DNA from: Rhizophlyctis rosea
Lineage: Eukaryota > Chytridiomycota > Chytridiomycetes > Rhizophlyctidales > Rhizophlyctidaceae
Assembly (NCBI GenBank): GCA_027596075.1
Contig: JADGJC010000025.1
Location: forward strand, 124,001 to 188,000
Reading direction: 5' to 3'
Length of the DNA stretch: 64,000 bases
The translations under genes and the position numbers were made by a program. Positions within the stretch are counted from its first letter, which is position 1. Each line of letters begins with the position of its first letter. Below the pieces are notes generated by a model. That model was not told the origin of the DNA. It was given only the letters and a program-made list of their open reading frames with translations, and searched no databases. Of this stretch, positions 1 to 9,682 are shown piece by piece.

Positions 1-635
1 TGGGGTGGGGTTGGTGGAAGATGAGGAGACCTTGGTGGTGGGCGGGCAGGGGTTTGGAAGGAATTGCTGGGACTGGCGGCGAATTGAAGAGACTCAGCAG
101 CTTGGGGAAGATGGTCATTTTCCACTTTTACAGCGACAGCAAGATTTGATTTGACCGCAGATGGGGCAGAAGGAGGTGGGGTGGTGGGTGGTACATCGGT
201 TCTAGATTTTGAGCGGACAGGTGTTTCGCAAACATTTGGAATGGGCGTCATGATAGGAGAGACATTTTGCAAATGAGGGCAGGCGGGGCTGGCTTCATAC
301 AAGAGATGGGCTACATCTTCTTCCTTCACTCCCTCCTGCACTAGATGTTCCTTCTTCACTCTGTCAACCTTTATTCTCTTTTGCCCACCACCTTCCATTG
401 ACATTTTCGCCGTTGCAGCCGTTCCCGTTTCCGTGACTCCATCCTCATCGTCACTGATAAGACTAATACACTCGACCACCTTCTTCTTCGTAGTCTCCAC
501 CTCCTTCTCCTGCTTCACTTTCAACCTCCTCGCCTCCTCAGCCTGGAACCTAGCCTCCTCGGCCTTCAATCGAAGTCTAAGTTGCTGAAAGCTATCCTCA
601 TCGAGGGTACTGAGATCTGTCCCAATGTCGGCCAT
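1..635 (-). CDS. N-terminal part of unrecognised protein with SUMO-interacting-like motif (runs off window)
   Basis: An open frame starts at an ATG (635-633) and reads about 211 codons to the window edge with no stop or obvious intron. The first 50 residues are charged and probably helical (repeated AEEAR-type blocks). Around residues 54-65 comes a hydrophobic stretch followed by acidic residues (VVECISLISDDED), which fits a SUMO-interacting motif. Next are a basic patch (QKRIKVDRVKKE) and a long Pro/Ser/Thr-rich disordered region. This N-terminal layout occurs in SUMO-targeted ligases and SNF2-type helicases, but no catalytic domain lies inside the window, so no family is assigned. The ORF is real on codon regularity; its function is unknown. 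Confidence 0.5.
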   Translation of the reverse strand, partial: MADIGTDLSTLDEDSFQQLRLRLKAEEARFQAEEARRLKVKQEKEVETTKKKVVECISLISDDEDGVTETGTAATAKMSMEGGGQKRIKVDRVKKEHLVQEGVKEEDVAHLLYEASPACPHLQNVSPIMTPIPNVCETPVRSKSRTDVPPTTPPPSAPSAVKSNLAVAVKVENDHLPQAAESLQFAASPSNSFQTPARPPPRSPHLPPTPP

Positions 636-1231
636 ACCAGGCTGCTCAAACATGTGGGACGTCAGGAAGGTGTTGGAGGATCGCAGGGACGATGTAGTGA
701 AACTCTACGCGTTTTGGTTTTGCTAACGGTTCTGTTCTCGCGGAAATCGGCAGGCTGGAGAAGCGCTGGCGAAATACACCCACAAGACGAAGTGTGTGTG
801 AGAGAGTTGATATCAGATTTTGGTACAGTCAATTGCTCGAAAAGGCGTGGGAAAGGGGAACGCGGCCTGGCTTGCAGGCCCCAGGACCCCAGGGCCAGGA
901 TTGAGGCGCCACAGAGCCGCCTATGTAGGCACTCGCACCAATCTTTGCACATAGTAAATACCCAAATCGTCCCCAGCAAATACGGATGTACTCAAATTTT
1001 CATACCCATTCAGTATGTACGGAGGGAACCACTAGAGAAAGTTCGAAAACGGCTAGCGCATTGAAAACATGTCAACAATCATGCACACATTGACAAACCC
1101 AGACAAAAGGTGTGCTTTGCAAAGCACCATCTTGACCTGCAATAAGTTCGTCCCAGAACTTCACAAATACATGTCGAAAGCCGGAGGCACCAAAGAACTG
1201 TACAACTTCATCTTACGCGCATTATACAAAC
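636..1231. other. Intergenic, 596 bp, no gene seen
   Basis: This lies between the 5' end of the leftmost gene and the stop codon of the FET-like gene, both on the minus strand. It should hold the promoter of the former and the 3' UTR of the latter. The open frames on either strand lack domain-like composition and look like chance. No tRNA or repeat is recognised. Confidence 0.5.
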
Positions 1232-3196
1232 TCAATACGGCCTGTCCCGTCGGTCACGCCTAGCATCAGCCCTCTTATCCTGTGTGTCCCGTCCGGAACG
1301 ATCATCTCCATAGCTACCACCACCTCCCCCATACCCACCATCGCGGCCCCCTCCGTATCCGCCGCCGCCTCCATAGTCGCGGTCACGACCGCCGCCACCA
1401 CCACCATAGCCTTGCGAGCGGCCTCCATATCCGCCTCCGCCGCCGCCGCGGCCATATCCACCTCCACCGTCGCCTCCGCCAGAGTCACCTCCAGCTCCAG
1501 CCGGCTTGGGTTCACCGCATTTGTGGCAGGTGTCGCGACGGGCAAAGTTGTTATTGCCGCAGCTGGATATGGAATGTACCAATGTTAGCAGGATAACCAA
1601 TGACTTTCAAATGAGAATCTTCCGTGACGATGTACCTGCACATCCAATCACCGGGTCGGGAGTTGCCACGACCTCCGCCTCCCCCGTACCCTCCACCTCC
1701 ACCCCCATAACCTCCACCGTAACCACCTCCGCCGCCTCCCGCATCGCCGCCGCCTCCGCCAGCACCGCCGGGCTTAGGCGCTTTGCATCTGTTGCATTCA
1801 CTGCGACGCGCAAAGTTCATGTTGCCGCATCTGTGGAAAGGCTACGTGAGACTTCTGATAGCAAGGTGTGATGATGGGCGAGTTAACAAACTCCAAGATG
1901 GAACACTCACGAGCAAGTCCAATCACCGGGAGCTCCTCCTCCACCTCCACCGCCACGTCCGCCGCCCCCTCCACCTCCACCGCGGCCTCGACCACCCTGC
2001 AATACAAACTGATGAGCACTGCGTGTCAAGTTGCTTATCGTGATACATGAGAAATACCTTGTTCCATCCACCTGGAGGAGGAGCCTTGGCTTCAGCGAGT
2101 TCAACTTTGATTTTGGTCCCTTCAAACTCTTGGCCTGTACAACCAATGTGTTTACATTTCATATCTTGAGGGGGATAAACAGGTTGAAATTACCATTGAA
2201 CCAGTTGATAGCGCCCTCACAAGCGCCCGGATCTTCGTAAGTCACAGTGGCATCCCCTTTCGGCTGTCCCGTCATTTTGTCCTTGTACACCCAGACTTTC
2301 GGCTTGTTGGTTTTCTTGTCAATCTGGGTACAAGAGTCATAAGTCCTTTGACTGGGATGCGCAAGTCACCAGATGTCGAAGTATTCATTCTACCTTGATG
2401 ATACCAATGCTAGCGAAATGAGCGGTCAAAGACTCCTCAGTAACGCTTTGTGGAAGGTTCGAGACATAGACAGTATCTTGGCTGTAGACTTTGCCACCTT
2501 TTGACCGATAAGTATGTGAGTACGAAGTTCGTGAATACCATAAATTTTCATCCATACCGGACTGTTGACCGCCCCCGGAATCAGCACCGTAGGATCCACC
2601 ACCGCCTCCGCCGCCACGCGAGCCTCCGTGACTATCACGACTTTGATAGCCTCCGCCGCCTTGACTTTTGCCGTAGTCTTGGTTACCGCCAGACCCGTAA
2701 GATGACTGCTGGTAATCGCCGCCATAATTGGAGCCGTTGCCGCTGCCGGTACCGGATGTGCCGTAGTCTGCGTACTGACCGTAACCAGCCGATTGGTCGT
2801 CTTTTGATGTACGCAATGGTTGTTGGATCATGTAGGAAATGAAGATTTCTCAGATGGCGATCTCAGAAGAAGGAGGGCAAGAGGAGGACAGGTGTAGGCT
2901 AAGCACGCGTGTCATCGCTCGAGAAGGAGGGTTTGCAACCAGCTCCGCTCCAGCCCTTTACAAACAGCAACACCACCAACACCACCATCACACATAACAA
3001 GACGCTTGGACATACAAGAACCACCGCCAGCACCATTTCCACTCTGGCCGTAGCCTCCATAGTAGCCGTAGCCTTCGTAACCTGATCCACCAGATGCAGC
3101 AGTGCTACCCGCGCCTGCGGCACCCGCGTCAGCCGACGCTCCGTAGGATGCGTAGGAGGACGTAGTATCCTCTGCTGCGGCCTTCTTGTCGGCCAT
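1232..3196 (-). CDS. FET-family RNA-binding protein (FUS/EWS/TAF15/Cabeza-like): prion-like head, RRM, two RanBP2-type zinc fingers, RGG
   Basis: The start is ATG 3196. Exons on the minus strand are about 3196-3016, 2800 to about 2577, about 2500-2394, 2323-2194, 2134-2058, 1996-1911, 1830-1636 and 1562-1232. The intron between the second and third blocks is ambiguous, because that stretch is also open. The head is Gly/Ser/Tyr/Gln-rich and low-complexity. An RRM follows (DTVYVSNLP as RNP2-like start, later [11 protein letters not shown] as RNP1-like), then an RG-rich linker. Two RanBP2-type fingers begin GDWTC and GDWMC, each ending NFARRxxCxxC, and are separated by GGGY repeats. The tail is RGG/RDRR-rich. 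This order matches FUS, EWS and TAF15, which bind RNA and act in nuclear transcription and splicing and in phase-separated granules. Each finger is interrupted by a phase-2 intron at the same codon. It is divergent from DRE2. Confidence 0.92.
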
Positions 3197-3637
3197 GGTT
3201 GTGAACTTAGATCTGAAATATATGGTTTGTATGGGTGTGGGAAGAACTGCGCAAAGAGGGTGGGGTCTCTGGTGCAGCTGGTGCTCTGTGCGGCTTCGAC
3301 GAGAGGGCAGGGTTAGGCCCCTGGGGCTTGTGCGGCTTCGCTTCCACTGTGTGTAAGGCTTAACAGCAGCGTTTCACCGAATAAGGCACGTGATTTGGCT
3401 TTCACATGATTTCAAAGTCAACCCAGAAATTCGACACTCAAGCAAGCCACTGTGCCACATGCACACCCGATCCACTCTCAATGACCCCACAATCTGTTTA
3501 CTAAACATTGGTCCCACCCCTTATCAGCGAAAAAACTTCACTTTCATTGCAACAGTATTAAATTACTTTCCCACATAAAGTCGTCGCTCGTTTTTCAATC
3601 AAAAAGCACTTCAATACCCTTTTCTCACAATACAGCA
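3197..3637. promoter_or_regulatory. Divergent promoter between FET-like gene and DRE2
   Basis: These 441 bp separate two outward-facing start codons. A CACGTG palindrome lies at 3387-3392 within AAGGCACGTGATT, a context used by bHLH factors such as Cbf1/Pho4 or USF. A GTGCGGCTTCG element occurs twice (about 3289 and 3330). Functional use is inferred from position only. Confidence 0.45.
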
Positions 3638-4946
3638 ATGGCCTTCCCAGAAGCGGCTGCGGGTGAGAAGGTTTTGTTGGTCGGGAACCCCGTCGCTCAG
3701 GCGGCCGACCTCCAACAGGCACAAACAGCTCTCTCTCAGCAAGTCACTTCCACGGGCTCCATTGCTTTCGAGCAACTAGACCGCATTCCGCACAGTAAGT
3801 TCTCTATTCGGGGTGTCTGTTGTTTCCTACTCTAGAGCCTGTCCTGTTCCAATAAGCGCTTATGCTTTGTCTCTCAGTCACGCTTCCCACCGCAACCTAC
3901 AACCGCATTGTTTCTGGTCCAATTCCACCTTCTGCCTTCCCTCATCCGCCTCAAATCCTTTCCAAGTTCCTGAAGTCTCTCCAACCATCCGGAACTCTCC
4001 GTCTCGTCGAGCCAGTCCTAATTGACTCCGCGGCGCAAATCATCGCAACAAACCTTGAAAACGCTCTCCGCATCCCCACCCAAACCGCCCGCTCCCTCAC
4101 CTCCGCCCTCAAACTCAACGGCTTCACCTCCGTCGAAATCATCTCTACAACCCCTCTCGCAGACGACATCATCAATAAATGCGTCGACTCTTGCTGGGGT
4201 GTCGTAGAAGGTGAACGACAAAGGGTTGCGGCGGAGTTGAGGGGGAAGGTTGAATTGGTGGAGGTTGTCGCTAAGAAGCCTGCATATGAAGTTGGAACTG
4301 CTGCTGCCTTGCCTTTGTCTTTTGCCAAGAAGAAGGCCGTCAACGACGATATCATTCCCGCCGTCACCGCACCGCAGCCGTCGAAGAAGTCTGTGTGGGT
4401 AGTCTCTGCCAATGACGAGGATGATGAGGATGAGGAATTGGAGGATGAGGATGAGCTTTTGGATGAGGAGGATCTCGTTGTGCCGCAAGCAAAGAGTAAG
4501 TCCCTGTTTGTGCCACTACTTCGTTTTTTTTTGCGTTTTGTGGATACGCGGCTCATTATATCGACCTCGTCAGCCGAGCGGGACTGTGAAATGCCCGGCG
4601 GGAAGAAGAAGGCATGCAAGAACTGCACGTGCGGTCTCGCTGAAGAGCTTGAGGCGGAAGGGGAGGGTATGGATTTGGACGACAAGCCGGAGGAAAACGT
4701 TGTTGTCATCACCCCAAAGAAGAAGAAGGCAACTGCCCCCGCATCCTCTTGCGGCAACGTAAGTTTTCTTAAATTAGTTGCATGGGCTTTTCAGCCGACG
4801 TTAATCCTCAATACATCCGCTCATAGTGCTACTTGGGAGACGCCTTCCGTTGCGGCAGCTGTCCTTACTTAGGTATGCCTGCTTTCCAGCCGGGTGAGAA
4901 GGTTGCCTTGGCGGGTAACTTCCTCAAAGATGATGTCGAGTTTTGA
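3638..4946 (+). CDS. DRE2: Dre2/anamorsin (CIAPIN1), cytosolic Fe-S cluster assembly protein
   Basis: There are four exons: 3638-3794, 3878-4495, 4574-4758 and 4827-4946, with phases 1, 1 and 0, coding about 359 residues. The N-terminal part is the degenerate methyltransferase-like domain of the family. An acidic linker (runs of D/E, about residues 185-205) follows. The C-terminal module carries both signatures: a CKNCTCG motif near residue 280 (2Fe-2S site), and twin CxxC pairs ([19 protein letters not shown]) at the C-terminus. In yeast and human, Dre2 takes electrons from the diflavin reductase Tah18/NDOR1 in the early cytosolic Fe-S assembly pathway. The twin CxxC is split by the last intron after CGN. 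Cia2, which acts later in the same pathway, lies about 15.5 kb downstream. Confidence 0.97.
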
Positions 4947-5988
4947 GTTCGTGTCAGTAGATTTCAGCAGATGTGTAGCAGATGTGTGGCAATTGGAGCA
5001 TATCAAACATGCAGCTCGCGCGTCGAATACATATATTTTCATATAGTATACGTTAATGTGTAGCATCTCAAACAATGAATTGGCAATCAAATGTACACAC
5101 TTTGCGTAGCTGCCGAGAATATCCTTGAAAAGGTACGGCTTAGCGACTATTTTAGTTGTCGATCTGACGCTTGGCGGAAGTTGTTCGAATGACAACTTTC
5201 TTTACTAGTGGCACAGTTTGTGATGTTGGGCATCGCCAATTTTCAATAAAGAAAAGCAGATATGAAAACACCATACGAACATGGAGCTAACATGACGCTC
5301 CACTTCCTTCGGGATAAAGGGCTTGGGCAAGCACGGTGCTGAATATGACGACTTACATAGCGCGGGGACCAAAAACCCTCCAGCATACCGACCATGGATG
5401 TTTCCACAAAACGTCTTATGGGCCGATCTCGCATTCAACCCATCGCAACCAGTTGGAAAACTCCCCATCTAAGTCGATTTGAGTCTTTCAAAAACAATGA
5501 AACATTGTCAATTACTTTGCTGTTGGAATGCAGAAGCAGTCTTTCACTTTCGGAAAGGTGATCATACTGCTTATCGGATTTCATGTCACTTGCGAATAAG
5601 CGGGGGTGGGATAGAGTATCAGCGATCGAATCTCACGGCAAAAAAATATGGGTTGAGCGAGTATTTGACCCCGGCAGGGCGACCTAGTTTGACCATCACC
5701 TAATTGATGGTAAAAAAGGTTTTGGATGCCATTGGGTCATGTGGGGTTACCTTAACTATAACATCCTGTTGAGAAGATCATAGGTGTGTCTGCTGAATTC
5801 CAAATTCTGCGTCCATACGAAGCCGAGCCGCGGGAACGAAGGCTCGCTATCCATTGACTTTCACAAGAGACATGCCGAATGGCGGTTTTTCGGAGAACCC
5901 CACAACGGTTGTATATTACAATACATATCAACAAATTCCGTGCGACTAAACGTTAAATCAGAAATATAGATTATCATAGTTAACATAA
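4947..5988. other. Intergenic, about 1.0 kb, between convergent genes
   Basis: The stop of DRE2 faces the stop of the minus-strand membrane-protein gene. Open frames of 60-108 codons exist on both strands, but none has splice-consistent extension or recognisable domains. Presumably this is two 3' UTRs plus spacer. No repeat or RNA gene is recognised. Confidence 0.4.
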
Positions 5989-7597
5989 CTACATTAGATG
6001 GCATTCTTCTCTATCAAATGAGGCATTGATCGTTCCCTGCGCACCCTTCCAACGTTGCCGCACACCACGGTCGCCAATCGCAACAAGTCCATAGCATTCA
6101 AGCTCATGCTCCTCCACTACTCTATCTGTGGGCGGCTGACCCTCCATTACAATGTAAATAGCTTTGCGATGCTTATCAAGCTTCAACCGGACTTCTCCAT
6201 TCCGGTGATCGGCCTGCCTGACTGTGGGATAATGGTCCCAAGAAGGCTTGTCCGCACCAGGCATGGTGTAAATCACGTCCTGACTCAACGCCAACAACTG
6301 ATGCGGTTCGCCGGTGTATTTGGGTTTGCAAAAGAAGACCATGAGGGTGTTGACAAGAATCAGGACGGCCACTATCCCGCATATCGCTTTTGTGCCGGTA
6401 TCCGTGAAGTAGAGTTTCTCGTAGCGGAGAGAATACCACCCTATCATCATGTCGCCTTGGTCGAATGTGCGTGTGACGTATGTTGCATTTACTTTGCGAC
6501 TGGATCGAATGGCGACCATGGACGCGTAGGCGTCGGCCCACCGGTTGACCCAATATTCTCTGGTCGAGTCGTCCATTTTGGAAATGTGGGTACGGGCGAT
6601 GGTGTTGACTACTGGGATTTCAAAGATGCGGATGGCTTCGGTGGCGTTGAGGAAGGTGTCGCTGTCGATTAATTTGTAGGCGTTTGAGGTTGTAATGTTT
6701 TTCGCTGGCATAGCAAACAAGCCGTGCGATTCCTGGATCCAGGAAAAATCTGCCATTCCGTCCGTGAAGGTGATGGTGCAGTCCAAGGTGTACAGCATCG
6801 AGCCCCGTTTGATGAATGCCCTCAGGCGATGAATGATGTCTGGAGGTGCGGTGGAAATGGCAATGTTGGCGCTGAATTGATCGGTGTTTCCGAACCAGGT
6901 GCTGTTGAGAGTTGGAACTACGCCGTCTTGCTGAGTGCCAAGCACGCACAACCGCCTATGTACTACACCCTTCAATCCCTTGACCCCAAACGTCTGCCAG
7001 AGCCCGTCGTCCTCCTCCTTAATCTCCGCAAATCCGGCGTCTCTGGGAAGGAATGGTGTGATGCAGGTACCGCTAAAGGTTTCGTCGCACGCCATGAAGC
7101 GGGTCATGTTCAGATTGAGGATCTCGAAGGTAGCGTTGTACATAGACTCCTGCGACGTGATAACACACGACTCCGCCCCGCATCCACCTGTTCCCGAAAC
7201 ATGCATCCTAGCATCTCTAACCGCCCCGTCAATAAACCTAGGTTCCAGCGCCACCTTATACGCCCCTGACAGAGTCCCCAAAAGGATACCAATCCCGCTG
7301 ATCACAAAAACAAATGCGATAGATGTCCCCGGCCACCTCCAACCGAAAGTGGATTCCGTAACAAAGCACAGCAATGTAGAAGCGAGCTTCGGATGTAATC
7401 CGTCTTTCAGCAATCGCGAAATCAAGACTAAGAGCGTGTACCGGTACGTTCCGAGGAATAGCAAACCAGCGGATCCGGCGATAACGTCAAGTAGGAAAAG
7501 AGTGCCGAATGTTCCGAAATTGAGAACGGGAAAGCCGTACTTCCAGACCAGCACTACGAAGAGTATCACAGCCACTCCCAAAGCAGCTGGTTTCAAC
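5989..7597 (-). CDS. Fungal multi-pass membrane protein with large glycosylated loop; first exon not found
   Basis: The open frame runs from about 7597 to the stop at 5989, giving about 535 residues. It begins directly after TTATCAG, a plausible 3' splice site, at a TTG codon. There is no ATG before about residue 130, so a short upstream exon with the start codon is missing. Hydrophobic helices lie near residues 5-22, 28-52 and 85-110. A soluble region of roughly 290 residues with at least six N-x-S/T sequons and several cysteines follows, then one more helix (AICGIVAVLILVNTLMVFFC) and a 100-residue cytosolic tail. The layout suggests a plasma-membrane or endomembrane protein with an extracytosolic domain. 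I recognise no family. Confidence 0.6.
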
Positions 7598-8956
7598 TGA
7601 TAAGAGGTGAAAGTTCGAGTGGTTATTTGAATTGTTTAGAGCAGTCATCATCAATGGCCACACGAGGCCCCTTCAACAAGAGTGGTTGTGGGCTCAGCAA
7701 GCGCCCAGGTTTGGAGGTGAGAGTAACTGTGCGTGTCCCTCGCAACTTGGTTCCCGGATCTCAATGTCATGTTCGTGTCTGCAACCAGGGCCTTCGAAGG
7801 CGACGGGCGTGGGAAGGCGGCAGGCTTCCACCCGCTCACAGGGGAGATTGTGACAATGTGAGCCGTCCTTCAAGACTACCCCTGCATCTTTTTACAGGTT
7901 TTCTTGCGCTTTCCCTCACGGACAGATCTTTTGGGCATTTCAAAGTGGACGGCGGTCGACAGTCTTCTGGGGCCGTAGAGGCTTGGCGGCCCTGCGGAGT
8001 CTGGGTGCTCCGACTCCGTCACAAGGATGACAGTGTGTAACATGAGGGGCTCAGTTTGTAAAGGCTTTGAAAATAATTGGTGACCGTTTTTGCTTGTGTC
8101 TGGTGGAAGGGTGCAAACGCGGAAGCCACCGAAGCCAACATCCCAAAACCCCTCCACAGAGACAGCCTGCACACGTCGCCCAACCCGCTCCGAAAATCGG
8201 GAGATTTGTCTCACGGTCGGTGAGCCTCACCAACCCACACTACTCACGGGCAGTCGTGGGTAGCCATCTCCATTCAGCACTGCCTGTTCACATAAGGCAA
8301 GTTTGGAACTTTAACAGCTTCACTACACCGCCAACGCTTCATAACAGATATGGCCAGTACACTTAGCACATTAGTCCGAACTAATCCTCCTGGGGGATCG
8401 GAACCCTTCATGATCGTAAGTGCCAACCTTTGCAGGAACGAGGAACCGACGATTGATCTGTAATCTTTCAAATGCGGGACAACATTTTTTAATTGGAGGA
8501 GCGTTCGACGGGAGACCAGGACACTATTGAGGGATATAAGTAGGTGGGCCGAGCGACTGAGGAGACGGTGCCATCATTTTTTGTTGGCCTGAAATTGGTC
8601 GTCGCGAGTAGTATATTGAACGCAAAGGAAAGTCCGGGGATAGGGCTGACACGGTTGTTCATGGCCAACCCTGAGACCTTTGACGCAGATTTGTTGAGGA
8701 ATTTTGGATGGCACTCCATTGGGATCGGATTGGCCGAACCCCACAAATGTTTTCTGACAAACCATCAGACTCAGTTAAAGTAGGAAATAAACCGTTGGGT
8801 CCTGCACCTGCTTCTGCACCACACCGTCTCTAGGCAAGACATCAGGGTCCATTTACCTACGGCGCACCGCGGCGATGCACCCTTCTGACCGCGTCCGAAT
8901 GGTCGGATCTCAAACTCACTCGGAGAAGTGTATGGGTCATAAAAAGGCTACTGCAC
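7598..8956. other. Intergenic, about 1.36 kb; should contain missing 5' exon of the membrane protein
   Basis: No convincing gene is visible. The missing start exon of the minus-strand membrane protein should lie here. Candidate ATG-to-GT segments exist but none is decisive. A plus-strand frame at 8544-8783 and minus-strand frames at 7876-8214 and 8489-8746 are open but lack recognisable domains. Confidence 0.35.
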
Positions 8957-9037
8957 CTCCTGGCTGAGCTTCTTGTTCTCTTCATTGGCGAACGGGGGTA
9001 ATGAATGGACATGAATATTGTGGTCGAAGCTGAGCAT
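8957..9037 (-). pseudogene. Isolated duplicate of CCDC39 exon 1
   Basis: Read on the minus strand, an ATG at 9037 opens 27 codons ending at a GTGCAGTA donor. This 81-nt block aligns without gaps to CCDC39 exon 1 (62988-63068, plus strand), with 7 base differences (91% identity) and 3 amino-acid differences out of 27. Similarity extends about 20-25 bp upstream of the ATG and about 8 bp past the donor, then ends. No counterpart of CCDC39 exon 2 is visible downstream, and the frame stops just after the donor. It is therefore a partial copy, probably non-coding unless spliced to something unseen. Confidence 0.85.
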
Positions 9038-9682
9038 TTTTGGTATGTGCCCAGAACAGTAAAGCAAAGCATTCAATATCTCGTCATGAAAAATAAATGT
9101 CATCGATCCATCTGCTCCAAATCTTTATAAATCATTCACTGATCCTTCACGCGGTCCGCCGCATTCTCACTATGTGAAATTGATATACCGTGCAAAGTCG
9201 AGATGTAACTGCAACTCCTGTATTGTATGCTGTAGTGACTGACTGAACCTACTGAATTTCTGTCGGATCCCATCGGCTTGGATGTTTTGACGAAACAAAC
9301 CCCAGACCCAAGCTTATCAGCGTATTTACAAATCTGCTCCAGACTGGACTGATATTGCGCTAGGTGCTGAACGGCAGGCTCATATTGTAGGGAGGGTGGA
9401 CGCAATGCAAGGAGGGTCGCATCCTTTCAGTATACTTTCAATGCAGCACCGCGAGGGATCGATGTATTCGTACATGGGTGTGTGAGTTGCGGGTCTATTT
9501 GCTGACCAATCGGGCCAATCCGCCACACACTTGCGCCTCTTCCCGTGGTTTCAGTGTCACGACGCAGCGCGCAGGACGCCGCGTCGCGTTACTCCCATTT
9601 CGACATTTGCCGAACGTGGGAAACGTGTGCAATCAAATCATATGAGCGAGTATTGTGATGATAGGAGGATACTGCCGACGCA
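9038..9682. other. Intergenic, about 645 bp, 5' of the helicase gene
   Basis: No coding signal is seen on either strand beyond short chance frames. This should include the helicase promoter. No TATA-like box or repeat stands out. Confidence 0.4.

Noticed and set aside
1222..1871. Long His/Ser/Ala-rich frames on both strands over the FET gene
   Set aside because: They are other-frame reflections of the GGY/RGG codons; the real frame carries the zinc fingers and joins across splice sites.
3951..4757. Long antisense frame (268 codons) across DRE2
   Set aside because: Serine- and phenylalanine-rich mirror of the acidic/lysine-rich Dre2 exons; it ignores splice sites and has no domain.
6055..7600. 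Plus-strand frames of 181-221 codons over the membrane-protein gene
   Set aside because: Antisense shadows of a well-formed minus-strand exon with hydrophobic helices and glycosylation sites.
8544..8783. Plus-strand 79-codon frame suspected as transposon remnant
   Set aside because: No integrase, RT or transposase motif and no terminal repeats could be seen.
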